A stretch of DNA of 64,000 nt, taken from NCBI GenBank assembly GCA_021464415.1, contig CM038467.1:55200734-55264733 (forward strand), read 5' to 3'. Positions 22,031 through 33,809 of the stretch are shown here, in pieces. Each line of letters begins with the position of its first letter. Position 1 is the stretch's first letter. Below the pieces are notes generated by a model. It was not told the DNA's origin and ran no database searches. It saw only the letters and a program-made list of their open reading frames with translations. The position numbers were made by a program, and so were the translations under genes. This DNA is from Lonicera japonica. Taxonomy: Eukaryota; Streptophyta; Magnoliopsida; Dipsacales; Caprifoliaceae.

Positions 22031-22748
22031 TGATATGAATGGCGATCATATTTTATCCAAGCAAGATGGATTTGCAACCCTTAATGTTTGAAGACGCAAA
22101 AACCTTGGAATCACGTGAAGTTGATGGAGGTGGAACCTCGACCTAATCCCTAGAACGAGAATGAACCTTGGTATAGTCAAAGACAAACAATCAATCAATG
22201 GATTAATTGATTGCTAAGTCGATGAACAACAAGAATTTTATTCTAGCTGTTCGATATGTTCTTAGAACACAAGAGGTGAAAATACTCTAAATTCGTATTA
22301 ATCAAAGGCCGCTCAAACAAAAGAGTTATCTACTTTAAATAGGAGTAATTAAACCTACTAGGTTTAGGAAAATAAACAAAAACAAAACTTAATGGGGTTT
22401 CCACATAATTGGACCCAAACAAAGCTAAAACATAACATAAACATAAAATAAATAAAGACTAGCCCAGCCCAGCCCATTATTAACTACACATTTTAATTCT
22501 CTTTGCCTTGGGCTTGCAATGTATCATCTTCAATTGGGCCTTTAAGCAGTATCTTCCATTTTTGAGCCCGAGTTCCCTCAATGCTCCTCCATGCTTCAGC
22601 TTTGCTCATCATCGTTTGGACCATGGCCATAAGTGCTTCCTTGATCTTCTTGGCTATAGCTCGGGTGATTAGACCACTTGGAACCCGAATGGGGTCTGCA
22701 TAGTCTTCACTCCATGATCCAGCTCTAGTGCTATCCTCAGACTCATCG
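22031..22748 (-). repeat. B2 3' LTR
   Basis: 718 bp, same family as 29122-29834 and 44496-45208. The pol frame runs on into this LTR (DESEDSTRA, then ADPIRVPSG, then AQGKEN near 22500), so part of the LTR looks coding. The outer start base is C instead of T. Confidence 0.88.
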
Positions 22749-22762
22749 TTCCCCTCCTCTTA
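22749..22762 (-). promoter_or_regulatory. B2 polypurine tract
   Basis: Minus strand AAGAGGAGGGGAAC directly before the 3' LTR. Confidence 0.7.
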
Positions 22763-24474
22763 AAAAGGAATTGTCCTCAATTTGTCACCTGCACTAAACG
22801 GATTTAGATCAGCAACATTAAATGTAGCACTCACATTATACTCACCTGAAAGATCAAGTTTGTATGCATTGTCATTGAGCCTTTACACAACTTGAAATGG
22901 TCCATCTCCTCTCGATAATAGCTTAGAACGCCTTTAAACTGGAAAGCGTTCCTTTCTCAGGCGCAACCAAACCCAATCTCCTGGTTCGAAAACCACCTTC
23001 TTCCTTCCTTTGTTTGCTTGTTGCACATACTACTCAATTCTTATTTCAATGTTCTGCCTCGCCTTCTCATGAATCTGTCTAACAAACTCAGCTTTCTTCC
23101 TGCCATCTAGGTTAGCATGCTCAACAGGTAATGATGATAAATCCAAAGGAGCTAGCGGATTAAAACCATACACAATCTCAAAAGGGAAAAACTTAGAAGA
23201 AGGATGAACAAATCGAATATATGCAAACTTAACATGAGGCAAATATTCTTCCCACTCTTTCAAGTTCTTCTTAATTATGGCACGCAACAAAGTGGATAAA
23301 GTTCTATTTACTACTTCTATTTGACCATCAGTTTGGGGATGACATGTAATAGAAAACAACAATTTAGTAACCAACTTTTCCCATAAAGTCTTCCAAAAGT
23401 AGCTCAAAAACTTTGCATCCCTATCAGAAACAATGGTTCTAGGCATGCCATGCAATCACACATTTTCTTTGAAGAATAAATTAGTAATTCGTGGTGCATC
23501 ATTAGTTTTATGACAAGTAATAAAATGAGCCATTTTAGAAAATCTATCAACCACCACAAAAACAGAATAATTCCCATGTTTAGTCCTAGGCAAACCCAAC
23601 ACAAAATCCATAGAAATGTCGACCCAAGGGTTGCTAGGAATGGGCAATAGAGTATATAAACCATGGGGGTTTAACTTAAACTTTGCTTTCTTACAAGTAG
23701 CACATCTCTCACAAATTCTTTCAACATTTCTTTTCATGTGAGGCCAAAATAAGTGTTCTTGCAATACTCCTAAAGTCTTAGCTATACCCAAGTGTCCCAT
23801 TAGACTCACACCATGAGCCTCTTTCACAAGCAATTCACGTAATGAACATTTAGGCACACAAAATTTATTTTCACGCATTAAGAATCCATCATGCCTAAAA
23901 TACTTATCGACTACCACTTTTTCACATGCATTAAAGATATCTCTAAAATCAGCATCATCACAATACAAATCCTTGATGTACTCAAATCCAAGCAATTTAG
24001 CATCTAAAGTAGCAATTAAAGCATACTTGCGCGACAAAGCATCTGCTACAACATTCTCTTTACCTTGCTTGTACTTGACCACATATGGGAAAGTCTCTAT
24101 GAACTCCACCCATATGGCATGGTGCTTGTTCAACTTTTGATGTTCCTTCAAGTGCTTCAACAATTCATGATCCGTGTGAATCAGGAACTCCTTCAGCCAA
24201 ATATAGTGCTACCATGTATCCAACGCTCTCACCAATGCATAAAGCTCCTTGTCATAGGTAGGGTAATTTAAGGTCGCCCCACCTAGTTTCTCACTAAAGT
24301 ATGCTATTGGCTTCCCTTCCTGCATAAGAACAATACCAATACCATTTTCTGAAGCATCACATTCAATTTCAAAAGTCTTTGAAAAGTTAGGTAAAGATAA
24401 AAAGGGGGCGTTACTTAGCTTGCTTTTTAGTAATTAGAATGCCTTATCTTTCTCCTCTCCCCATTTGAACCCAA
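22763..24474 (-). pseudogene. B2 pol: RNase H end and integrase
   Basis: Minus-strand continuation of the polyprotein after the solo LTR. First comes RNase H sequence (GFKWGEEKDKAF near 24460, [20 protein letters not shown] near 24340), ending at [10 protein letters not shown] (about 24040). The integrase then shows the HHCC zinc domain ([10 protein letters not shown] and CERCATCKK), first catalytic Asp in [11 protein letters not shown] (near 23600), second in SDRDAKF (near 23425), Glu in TDGQIEVVN (near 23325), and the C-terminal FEPGDWVWLRLRKERFP and NAYKLDLSGEYN...FNVADLNPF (near 22990-22810). All of the D, D, E are present. A TGA at about 23455 (CGA in related sequence by context) splits the core, and stops occur in the RNase H and near the C-terminus. 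Confidence 0.9.
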
Positions 24475-24479
24475 CATTC
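24475..24479. repeat. Solo LTR C1 target duplication, left copy
   Basis: CATTC, repeated at 25742-25746. Confidence 0.88.
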
Positions 24480-25741
24480 TGTGAGAATCTGGATCTCTGA
24501 CCCGTCCTTCTCGGTTTCTCGTGTTGGAGGAAAAAGTGTTTTGTAGAGTCGCCAGTTTGTTTTACGAGAAAACAAACAAAAGATTGTACGAAGGACAATT
24601 CGAAAACGAACTATCTTTCCTACATTTGAAACCAGAGTTTAAAATATACTTTGCTAGGATTCGGGAACTACGTTACAAATTGGGAAGGTGTTAGGCACCC
24701 AATCCGCCCTTTCGGTCTTTTAATGGATCGTGTAACTAATTCCTATTTTAGATATCTTGCAAGTAGTTTGAATAGTTTTTAGAATAGTCCTTTCCGGATA
24801 AATTCAATTTGAAATCATATTTTGAAATCAAACTTGAGCTTTGCGAGCGCCTACGTATTCATTCATAGAATGAAATCATAATCTTGTAGTTCCTTTCTTT
24901 TGGAAACTGTTTTTGTATTTTTGTTTTGTTTTAAAAACGTGTCAAAACAGGTTTTAGTTTTCTTGTAAAATTTAGAAATGACTTATTTTGAAAACAATGG
25001 ACTTCTTTGCAAGTTATCTAACTTTCTGTATTAAAACTCCTATTTAAATGCAGTATTGAAATTCAGGAGAGTTGTAGAAAAATATACTTGATGCGTTTGA
25101 AGAAGAACGAAGATCGCTTGCTTGCTCCTTTCTCTTTCTGGATCTTTCTCTCTCTATAAATTCTCTCTTTAGAATTTCTTTCTCTAGAATTTCTCTAAAA
25201 AGACTTTCTAATAATTTTGACAGAATTTTTCTTTACTAAGAACTCTATTGAGTGTTGATGCTTCCAAATAAGACCCCAAGGGTCCTATTTATAGAGAAAT
25301 TTCAGCCAAAAAAGCTCCAAAAGAGGCCAGCCACAGCGGATAGCCATACGGTTAGCCAACCGTGCGGTTGGGGCGTGCGGTTGTGGGCTGCGACTAGGGC
25401 GTGCGGTTGGAGGCTGCGGCTAGGTACCGACCGTACAGCTAGCAGGTAGCCGTGCGTTTGGGGGCTGCTGTTGGCACTCTAAAAATGCACAAAAAAACCT
25501 AAAAAAACTCAAAATTCCTAACGGGGCGCTGCCCCGCACCCCGCAACCTGACAAGGCAGGTCAATCCCCGTCCTAGTAAGCGAAGAGGCAACAAAGGTTG
25601 TATCAGACTCTTAACGGATCCAAAGTCAGAGTCTTTCCTAACAGTCTTCTATATGCATGATGACTCAGGACTAAAATGAAAGATGCTCGTTTTATAAAAA
25701 AAACAGTGTTCACACAAGAGTCGTGGATTGGGGTGTTCACA
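24480..25741 (-). repeat. Solo LTR of family C inserted in B2 pol
   Basis: 1262 bp. On the minus strand it begins TGTGAACACCCC and ends AGATTCTCACA, and it is flanked by CATTC on both sides. Removing it and one CATTC rejoins pol between LTEVIKKNV and GFKWGEEKDK. It is a solo LTR left by LTR-LTR recombination. TATAAATA (minus strand, 25286-25293) is preceded by a GC-rich repeat block (25325-25470) shared with other C-family copies. Confidence 0.9.
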
Positions 25742-25746
25742 CATTC

Positions 25747-26600
25747 TTCTTGATCACCTCAGTCAATGGTTCCACAATCGTGCTAAAATCCTTAACGAAT
25801 CGCCAATAAAAACTAGTAAGTCCATGGAAACTCCGCACTTGCCCAACACTTGTAGGACTTTGCCATTCTTGAATAGCCTTCACCTTTTCTTCATCAACCT
25901 GAATACCTTGTGCACTCACAACAAAACCAAGAAATACAAGCTTATCCGTGCAAAAGGTGCATTTTTTCAGGTTAGCATATAACTTCTCCTTTCGCAAGAC
26001 ATCCAAAACAGATTTTAAATGAATTACATGGTCATCTAGACTCTTGCTATAAATTAGGATATCATCAAAATAGACCACGACAAATTTGCCAATGAATGAT
26101 CTTAAAACATGGTTCATCAATCTCATGAAAGTGCTAGGTGCATTAGTTAAACCGAAAGGCATAATTAATCGTTCATATAAATCATATTTTGTTTTAAAAG
26201 TTGTTTTCCACTCATCTCCTTCTTTCATCCTAATTTGATGGTATCCACTTTTCAAATCAATTTTAGAGAATATACTAGACCCATGCAACTCATCAAGCAT
26301 ATCATCTAAATGTGGAATGGGGTGACGATACTTTATCGTGATATTATTAATGGCGCGGCAGTCCACGCACATTCTCCACATCCCATCTTTCTTCGGCACT
26401 AGCAAAACTAGCACAGCACATGGGCTCATACTCTCTCTCACATACCCTTTCTCCAGCAGCTCTGTCACTTGCCTTTGAAGTTCTTTCGTTTCCTCCGGGT
26501 TACTCCTATAGGCTGGCCGGTTTGGAATGGATGCTCCAGGTACAAAATCAATTTGGTGCTTTATTCCTCGAATGGGTGGTAAATTGCTTGGCGTAAGACG
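25747..26600 (-). pseudogene. B2 pol: reverse transcriptase
   Basis: RNA-dependent DNA polymerase of the element. The frame is open from about 26600 down to the solo LTR. It starts upstream of [16 protein letters not shown], with [13 protein letters not shown] before that. It then has [34 protein letters not shown] (catalytic Asp), [17 protein letters not shown], the catalytic [11 protein letters not shown] intact, and FLGFVVS. It ends in the connection region at [12 protein letters not shown]. The domain looks complete. Its partner RNase H lies on the other side of the solo LTR. Confidence 0.92.
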
Positions 26601-27020
26601 TCACCAAAATCCTGCAATAAAGAAAGAATAACACTAGGCAAGGAAGAATTTAGTTCATTAGTGTTCAAAAGCACTTCTTTGTACATAAGTACAAGAAGCT
26701 GATTACAAAACATCGCTCTTTTCACTTTACTAGCTCTCGCATATAAATTCTTTTACCTCCTCTCAAACTTGCTCTCAATAGTCACTAATTTTTCTACTCT
26801 ACTTTCTTTTTTCTCAATTTCTTTTCTTTTTCCCTCACTCTCTTTTTTTTTCTCACTACTCACTCTCTTTTTCTTTTCAGCTCTCCGTTGCTCTTTCTCA
26901 TTTTGCAATTTTAACTGATCGGCATAAACTTACTGTGGCGGTAAGGGTGCAAGAATGATTGTTCTCTTGTTCATCTCAAACGACTATTTGTTGGTGAAGC
27001 CGTCATGTTTAACTCTTTTA
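26601..27020 (-). pseudogene. B2 pol: Lys/Glu-rich linker between protease and RT
   Basis: On the plus strand this looks like T/C-rich low complexity (CTCTTTTT runs). On the minus strand it encodes a Lys/Glu/Arg-rich linker (KKKESEGKRKEIEKKE) with ALLVLMYKEV-like sequence toward the RT. Stops are present. It is part of the polyprotein, not a separate gene. Confidence 0.6.
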
Positions 27021-27377
27021 TCATATTGCCATGGTCTCCCTAAACAACATATAGCCGGCTTGCATGGGAACCACATCACAAAGCACTTGGTCCTCGTACT
27101 TACCAATGCTAAAGGACACCAAAACCTGTTTGCTCACCCTCACTTCACCGCTATCATTCAACCACTGCAATTTGTAAGGCCTTGGGTGCGTAGTCGTGTG
27201 CAATACTAGCTTCTCCACCATTGTCATGCTAGCCACATTAGTGCAACTGCCTCCGTCTATTACCAAGATACATACCTTGCCTAGTACTAGGCACTTAGTA
27301 AGGAAAATGTTCGCTCGCTGCACTTCATCCTTTCTTGCTTGCACACTAAGGGCTCTTCTTGCAACTAAAAACTCGCC
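27021..27377 (-). pseudogene. B2 pol: aspartic protease
   Basis: The retroviral-type protease that processes the polyprotein. The active-site region reads LVIDGGSCTNVAS near 27245-27280, the Asp-Gly-Gly variant seen in some plant gypsy lineages in place of Asp-Thr/Ser-Gly. It is followed by LQWLNDSGEVRVSKQV and YEDQVLCDVVPMQAGYML. A TAG (27376-27378) separates it from gag; the upstream frame is the same, so gag and pol were one frame. Confidence 0.85.
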
Positions 27378-28589
27378 CTAGATAGCGCTCTCCTCTTCTT
27401 CAATATCCTCTAAAGGTGGCATAGCTTCAGCGCCTTCTTCATCCGTCTCATATTCCCCATTATCCAAAAGCATCATTACTCGGTTATTCGGACATTGAGT
27501 GGAAACATGGCCTCTCCCTTGACACTTCCAACAAATAATATCCCTGTTTCGGGTAGTAGGATTATTTGTGGTGGTAGGGGCTGCCTTAGCTTGACTACCA
27601 CTATGCGTTTCCAGCTTCGAATCAACTTTCGGTTTCGGAGTGGTTGCTTTGTCATCCTTTTTCCACGGACTTTGTTTCCATGGAGTAGAATAAGAACTTT
27701 GGCTTGGCTTGAAACTACCCCTCATCTTGAGCTGTCTCTTTATTTTAATTGCCGTGTGCACCATATCTTCAATCTCGACATAAGGCTGTAATTCAACCGC
27801 ATTGGCAATTTCCCAATTTAACCCACTCAAGAACCTTGCTATGGTAGCTTCTCTATATAGTATTCATCAACACTGCGATTCCCCTATGAAGCCCTTCCAT
27901 CTCCTTATAGTATTCATCAACACTGCGATTCCCCTATGAAGCCCTTGCAATTTTTGGTACAATTTCCAATAATAGTGATCGGGTACAAATCGCTTCTTCA
28001 TCAGCTGCTTCATTTCATCCCAAGTTTTGATGGGACCTTCATCACTACGCCTATGCTCTATCATCAAAAGATCCCACCAAACAAGTGCATAATCGAAAAA
28101 TTCAATAGCCGCCAATTTCACCTTTTTGGACTCAGAGTAATTATGGCAAGCAAACACCAATTCTACTTTCTTGACCCACTTAAGATAGGCCTCGAAGTCA
28201 TTCTTCCCTTAGAATGATGGAATTTTCATTTTGATTCCGTTCATGTTGTCATCCTCCCGATTAGTTCCTCTACCAATCTGCCTACCATTCCGTCAGTTAG
28301 CGATTACCGAATCCCCGTCGCTATCCCCGTCGTCAAAGCTATCACGGTAAAATTTATCAGGATCATTCTCATCCTTCCTTTCTCTAGGCTGCAGTCTACC
28401 ACTTCTTTGAGCACTACGTGATTGTTCATTTTGAGTGCTCTCAACTCTATCTACTTTCATCTGCATTTGTCTCAACTCCTCACTCATTTCATCCACCTGC
28501 TCTTTAAAGCCACCCAACTCCTCTCTCATCATCTTTTGTTAGGTACTCGCCATGGCTTCTTGGAACAACTTAGGATCGAAATTGGACAT
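27378..28589 (-). pseudogene. B2 gag
   Basis: Capsid and nucleocapsid precursor. It begins MSNFDPKLFQEAMA at 28589. A coiled-coil-like EQVDEMSEELRQMQMKVDRVEST is followed by an acidic stretch, the gag core (LAAIEFFDYALVWWD, KKRFVPDHYYWKLYQKLQ), a basic linker, and a single CCHC knuckle CWKCQGRGHVSTQC (about 27490-27530). Stops lie near 28540 (CAA-type to TAA), 28294 (CGA-type to TGA by comparison with the 43.7-kb copy) and 28210. Around 27840-27950 a 41-bp segment is duplicated and replaces sequence kept in the other copy (see findings). Confidence 0.9.
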
Positions 28590-29107
28590 ATTGCTGCAAA
28601 AAAGAGGTTAGCACAATATAAAGAAATAAAATTTCCTCAATACACCCCCTTATTTGTTTCACTCAAAATAATATCACTATGATTTTACCGATCGAGTTTA
28701 GCTCTCAAAAGTAATGATATACCTCTCAATTTTAACATTTTGGAACTTTCAAACGAATCAAAAAAGACAAAAAACTCTTTTCTTGGTTCCTGAATAGATT
28801 AATCACAACCCAAATAGATCAACTGTATGCTAGGACAAGTATGTTTTCACCAAGAACTCAAGAAACAACAATCCCAACGAATTATAGACATAATACGAAG
28901 CAAAAGAACGAGAAAAAATGAGCAAAAATTCAGTCTCGTGGAAACTGGATTTTTGGAATCCTTGGATCCTATAGAACCCGAATCTAAAAAAAAAATAACA
29001 GCGAATTTTGGAAAATTTTGTACTCTTTTTCATAGCAGTCTACGAATTAAAGAAAACATAAAGAAAAAACAAAAACAAACGAAAGATAAAACTTGGATAG
29101 AATATTC
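28590..29107 (-). other. B2 leader
   Basis: Untranslated leader between primer site and gag, AT-rich, with purine/pyrimidine runs. Similar leaders occur at 43971-44480 and, more distantly, at 21541-22025. Confidence 0.7.
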
Positions 29108-29119
29108 GTTCTGATACCA
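29108..29119 (-). promoter_or_regulatory. B2 primer-binding site
   Basis: Minus strand TGGTATCAGAAC, tRNA-Met type, 2 bp from the LTR end at 29122. Confidence 0.8.
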
Positions 29120-29121
29120 AT

Positions 29122-29834
29122 TGATATGAACGGCGATCGTATTCTTCCAAGCAAGATGGATCCGCAACCTTTAACGTTTGAAGACGCAAGAACCTTGGAA
29201 TCACGTGAAGTTGATAGAGGTGGAACCTCGACTCAATCCCTAGAACTAGAATGAACCTTGGTATAGTCGAAGAGAAACAATCAATCGATGGATTGATTGA
29301 TTCCTAAGCCGATAAACAACAAGAATTTTATTCTAGCTGTTCGATATGTTCTTAGAACACAAGAGGTGAAAACACTCTAAATTTGTATTAATCAAAGGCC
29401 GCTCAAACAAAAGAGTTATCTCCTTTAAATAGGAGTAATTAAATCTATTAGGTCTAGAAAAATAAACAAAAACAAAATTTAATGGGTTTTTTCACATAAT
29501 TGGGCCCAAACAAAGCTAAAACATAACATAAACATAAAATAAATAAAGACTAGCCCAGCCCATTATTAACTACAGATTTTAACTCTCTTTGCCTTGGGCT
29601 TACAATGTATCATCTTCAATTGGGCCTTTAAGCAATATCTTTCATTCTTGAGCCCGAGTTCCCACAATGCTCCTCCATACTTCAGCTTTGCTCATCATTG
29701 CTTGGACCATGGCCATAAGTGCTTCCTTGATCTTCTGGGCTCTAGCTCAGGTGATTGGGCCACTTAGAACCCGGATGGAGTTTGCATAGTCTTCACTCCA
29801 TGATCCAGCTATAGTGCTATCCTTAGACTCATCA
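29122..29834 (-). repeat. B2 5' LTR
   Basis: 713 bp. On the minus strand it begins TGATGAGTCTAAGG and ends TTCATATCA. Directly outside lies AATAT (29835-29839), matching 22026-22030. Confidence 0.9.
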
Positions 29835-29839
29835 AATAT

Positions 29840-30002
29840 TATTTGGAATTTTCTAGGGTTCAACTTGAATCCTCAATTTCAACAATAGCGCAAACTTTCA
29901 TAACAATCAAAACCTTATTCGATGAAGCATAAAAAAACATAGGGATTTTATTTCAACAATTCAAACTTCAATGTATTCTAATTCAAAACAACTCACCCTA
30001 AA
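29840..30002 (-). other. Element A leader, middle part
   Basis: Short segment between insertions B2 and C. The last five bases CTAAA (29998-30002) are the left target duplication of element C. Confidence 0.7.
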
Positions 30003-31269
30003 TGTGAGAATCCGGATCTCCGACCTGTCCTTCTCGGTTTCTTTTCATTTTTCTTGTTTTGACAAAAAATGTATTTTGTAGAGTCGCTAGTTTGTTTTTC
30101 AAGAAAATAAACAAAAAATTGTATGAAGGACAATTCGAAGACGAACTATCTTTCATATGTTTAAAACTAGAGATTTATTGATAACTTTATTTATTAGGGT
30201 TCAGGAACTACGTTACGAATTGAAAAGGTGTTAAGCACCCAATTCGCCCTTTCGGTCTCTTAATGGATCATGTATTCAATTCCTATTTTAGATATCTTGC
30301 AAGTAGTTTGAATTATTTTCAGAATAGTCCTTTCCTGATAAATTCAGTTTTGAAACAGTATTTTGAAATCAGACTCGAGCTTTGCGAGCGTCTACATATT
30401 CATTCGTAGAATGAAATCAGAGTCTCGTAGTTTCATTTGTTTGAAAACTATTTTTTAAATTTTGTTTTGTTTTGAAAACGTGTCAAAACAGGTTTTAATT
30501 TTCTTGTAAAACTTAGAAAAGGTTGATTTTGAAAACAGTGAACTTCTTTGCAAGTTATCTAATTTTATGTATAAAGACTTGTATTTAAATGCGGTATTAA
30601 AATTCAAGAAAGCTATAGAAAGACGTACCTGAAGCGCTTGAAGAAGAACAAAGACCGCTTGGTTGCTCCTTTCTCTCTCTAGAACTTTCTCTCTCTAAAA
30701 CTTTTCTCTCTCTATAACTTTCTCTGTCTAAAAAGACTTCTTTAATAATCTCAACAGAGTTTCTCCTCTCTAAAACTCTCTATTGAGTGTTGATGATCCC
30801 AAATGAGGCCCCAAGGGTCATATTTATAGAGAAATTCCTACCAAAAAATGCTTTAAAAGAGGCCAACCGCTGGGACCTGCAGTTGGCAAATGCGGCTGGG
30901 GCATGCGGCTAGTACCTGCGGTTGGGGCCTGCAGCTAGAGTATGCGGTTGGGGCCTAGCCGTACGGCTTGCAGGTAGCTGTGCGGTTGGGAGGCTGCGGC
31001 TGGCACTTTAAAAATGCCCTAAAACACCTAAAAAAACTCAAATTTTCTAATGGGGCGCCGCGCCTCACCTTGCGACCTAATCGAGCAGGTCGATCCCCAT
31101 CTTAGTAAGCGAAGTAGCAACATTAGTCGTATCAGACTCTTGACGGATTCAAAGTCAGAGTCTTTCCTAACAGTCTTCTATATGCATGATGATTCAAGAC
31201 TTAATATGAAATGCTTATTTTTATAAAAAACCAGTGTTCACACGAGAGTCATGGATTGGGGTGTTCAAA
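30003..31269 (-). repeat. Element C 3' LTR
   Basis: 1267 bp, similar over its full length to the solo LTR at 24480-25741. It ends GATTCTCACA at 30003; its start is TTTGAACACCCC (one base off TGTGAACACCCC). TATAAATA on the minus strand lies at 30821-30828, with the GC-rich block at 30865-31010 upstream. Confidence 0.88.
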
Positions 31270-31639
31270 GACTCTCTCGTCTCAGGATTCTTGCCTGCAA
31301 GAATTCTGGGACGATAAGAAGACAAACGATTCACAACTCTCGTGTGAATCTCAACTTATTAGTACTTGAATCAAAACACACCCTTCTGGCACAGGAATTT
31401 TGTTGTGTCTTAGGCGATGCAACCCACAACCGTTCTTTTCTTCTCGGCTAGGCTACACGATACATCGTTCTTTTCTTTCGTCTACCTACAGTGGCACCTT
31501 TCTACCCTCAGCGTATAGGATTTTCGGCTATTCATACGGGGAGCTTTAAAATTTTACAGAATCCCAATGATTACTGTGACAAAAATGCTTCAAAGAAGAT
31601 TTCCTATCTTTTTGGGAGAGGTGAAAAATAATTCTTGCC

Positions 31640-32790
31640 TTTTGATAATTCCCTTTGTGGGGATTTGTGCTAAGAAAGAGGAAATTCCCATATTTGGGAA
31701 ATGTGAAAAAGATTCCCATCGTGAGAAATGTGTGGAAAAATAATTCCTATCGTGGGGAATGCGCGGTAAAAGTTATTTCCCTTTGTGGGGAAAGGGGATC
31801 GAAAAAAATTCCCATCGTGGAGAATGCGAAGAATTCCTACCTTTGAGGAATTCCAAAAATTCCCTTCATAGAAAACACGTGGAAAGTGTTATTTCCCTTC
31901 GTGGGGAAAGGAGATCGAAAAAAAATTTCATCGTGGGGAATGCGAAGAATTCTTTCTTTGAAGAATTCAAAAAATTCCCTTCGTGGGGAACTCGTGGAAA
32001 GTGTTATTTCCCTTCGTGGGGAAAAGGGATCGAAAAAAATTCCCATCGTGAGGAATGCAAAGAATTCTTTCTTTGAAAAATAAAAAAAATTCACTTCGTG
32101 GAGAACACGTAGAAAATGTTGTTTCCCTTCGTGGGGAAAAAGGGTCGGATAAATTCCCATCGTGGGGAATGTAAAGAATTCCTATCTTGAGGAATCTGAA
32201 AAATTCCCTTCGCGAGAAACACGTGAAAAGTGTTATTTTTCTTCGTGGGGAAAGGGGATCAAAAAAAATTCCCATCGTGGAGAATGCGAAGAATTCTTTC
32301 TTTGAAGAATTCAAAAAATTCCATTCGTGAGGAACACGTAAAAAGTGTTATTTCCCTTCGTGGGGAAAGCCGATCAGAGAAATTCCCATCGTGGGAAATG
32401 CGAAGAATTCCTACCTTGAGGAATTCAAAAAATTTCCTTCGTGGGGAAAGGGGATCAAAAATAATTTCCATCGTGGGGAATGCGAAGAATTCTTTCTTTG
32501 AAGAATTCAAAAAATTTCTTTCGTAGGGAACACGTGGAAAGTGTTATTTCCCTTCGTGGGGAAAGGGGATCAGAGAAATTCTCATCGTGGGGAAAGGAGA
32601 TTAGAGAAATTCCCATCGTGGGGAATGCGAAGAATTCCTACCTTGAGGAATCCAGAAAATTCCCTTCGTGGGGAACACTTGGAGTTGTTATTTCCTTTCG
32701 TGGGGAAAGTGGTTTTGGAGAAATTCCCATCGTGGGGAATGCGAAGAATTCCTACCTTAAGGAATCCGGAAAAATTTCCTTAAGACAATC
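31640..32790. repeat. 115-bp tandem repeat in element C 3' region
   Basis: About nine to ten copies of a unit containing CCCATCGTGGGGAATGCGAA, GAATTC and CTTCGTGGGGAACACGTGG. Landmarks at 31811, 31927, 32042, 32156, 32271 and 32385 are 114-116 bp apart. Later steps vary (82, 115, 29, 115). The several overlapping open frames on both strands are repeat by-products. Position next to the 3' LTR fits the repeat-prone 3' untranslated region of Tat/Ogre elements. Confidence 0.9.
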
Positions 32791-33639
32791 TCGTTGTCAC
32801 CGTCTTATTATTTGAACATTGTTTTGTTGGTTTTTCCAAAATTGATATGCTAGAGAGAATTGTTTGCAATTTAAAGAGCTCTTTTTTCCTTTCATTCATT
32901 TCACCCTCAGTTTTGACTTTTAGAGTTACCGGAGATCAAACTTTTGAATCAACTTTTCTTAGAAGCTTTCGGACCATTGTGCATGGGTTTTGGGATTTGG
33001 CATCTCTCTACCCTCAGTTTTCCTTTATTTGTTCATGGGGATAAAATTTCGTTTGGAATTTTCAATCCTCCTTAAGCTACCCTTTGATTTTTCCATGGGG
33101 AAGATGCTGGTCTTGTATTGTTTTTTGTTTTTTGCTACCCTTATGGCTCCCTTTTTTGATTATCTAGCCTCTTATTTTGGCTTTCGAATTTTGCTTTTTC
33201 TTTAACTTCTCTTTCCAAAACAGGAGCCTTACTCACTTAAGATGTAGCCCTCCACCTTTTTGCACAGCTATCACTATTAGTGTGGCTCTCCCTATCGATT
33301 TTTCTTTCTGTCTTTCACTCTTTCCTCACTTGGACCAACGGAATTTTCCCCTTTTCTAGTCTTTCAATTTTTTCTCGTACTTGATTCCTCTTTTATATCT
33401 TCCCCATTTATTTATAAAATTTGAGCTTTTTGAAAAATGGATCTATCCCTTTGAATTTCGGCTCCTCCACAGACTTTAGAATATCAGACTTCGGGTTTTG
33501 ATCAGCCATTTCGTGCGTGTGTGTGAGTCTTGGTCCTTTATTTTAGAAAAAATTGATTCATAGTTTGTTATTCCTCTTTCTTTTTTTTAAAGTCAAAACT
33601 GGTCAAAAATGGGGAGGCAGCTGCAGGGAACATACCCGC
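32791..33639. other. Element C internal spacer
   Basis: T-rich sequence without recognised coding. It contains phrases such as TACCCTCAGTTTT twice (near 33009 and in variant form near 32905), hinting at old duplication. No feature supported. Confidence 0.35.
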
Positions 33640-33700
33640 GGTTGGCTGCCAATCGTACGGCTAGCTAGCTTGCGGTTGGCTCTCTCAAGGCTTATAAATA
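33640..33700 (+). promoter_or_regulatory. Promoter of antisense gene 1: GC-rich module plus TATA
   Basis: GCGGTTGGCTGCCAATCGTACGG and GCGGTTGGCTC repeats end about 11 bp before TATAAATA (33693-33700), about 110 bp before the ATG at 33810. The same kind of module lies next to the TATA box of family-C LTRs and of antisense gene 2. Confidence 0.6.
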
Positions 33701-33809
33701 GAGGCCATTTGCTCATTCCTCCCTCACTTCACTTTGCATTTTATCTCTCTAGCATATATTATCTGAGTTTTCAAAAAAATTTAGCGAGTGTTTTTGAGTA
33801 GCATTAGGG

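Larger units (their letters stand above)
22031..29834 (-). mobile_element. Element B2: complete but decayed Ty3/gypsy retrotransposon
   Basis: Minus-strand element of 7804 bp, including a 1262-bp solo LTR insertion. Order from high to low coordinate: 5' LTR, tRNA-Met primer site, leader, gag, protease, RT, RNase H, integrase, polypurine tract, 3' LTR. That pol order (RT before integrase) defines Ty3/gypsy. LTR termini TGAT...ATCA and a perfect 5-bp duplication AATAT fix both ends. The two LTRs differ at roughly a dozen sites in the first ~130 bp, so the insertion is old. Multiple stops make it dead; the catalytic motifs themselves are mostly kept. Confidence 0.92.

Noticed and set aside
22500..22748. 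Coding sequence after the B-family integrase as a separate gene
   Set aside because: It follows the polypurine tract and recurs in each B LTR, so it is pol running into the LTR.
27495..27791. Plus-strand 98-residue frame, also at 42876-43172
   Set aside because: Identical in both B copies only because it is the antisense of gag.
31655..32815. Cluster of overlapping frames on both strands (60-115 residues)
   Set aside because: They repeat the same peptide with the 115-bp tandem unit; repeat by-product, not proteins.
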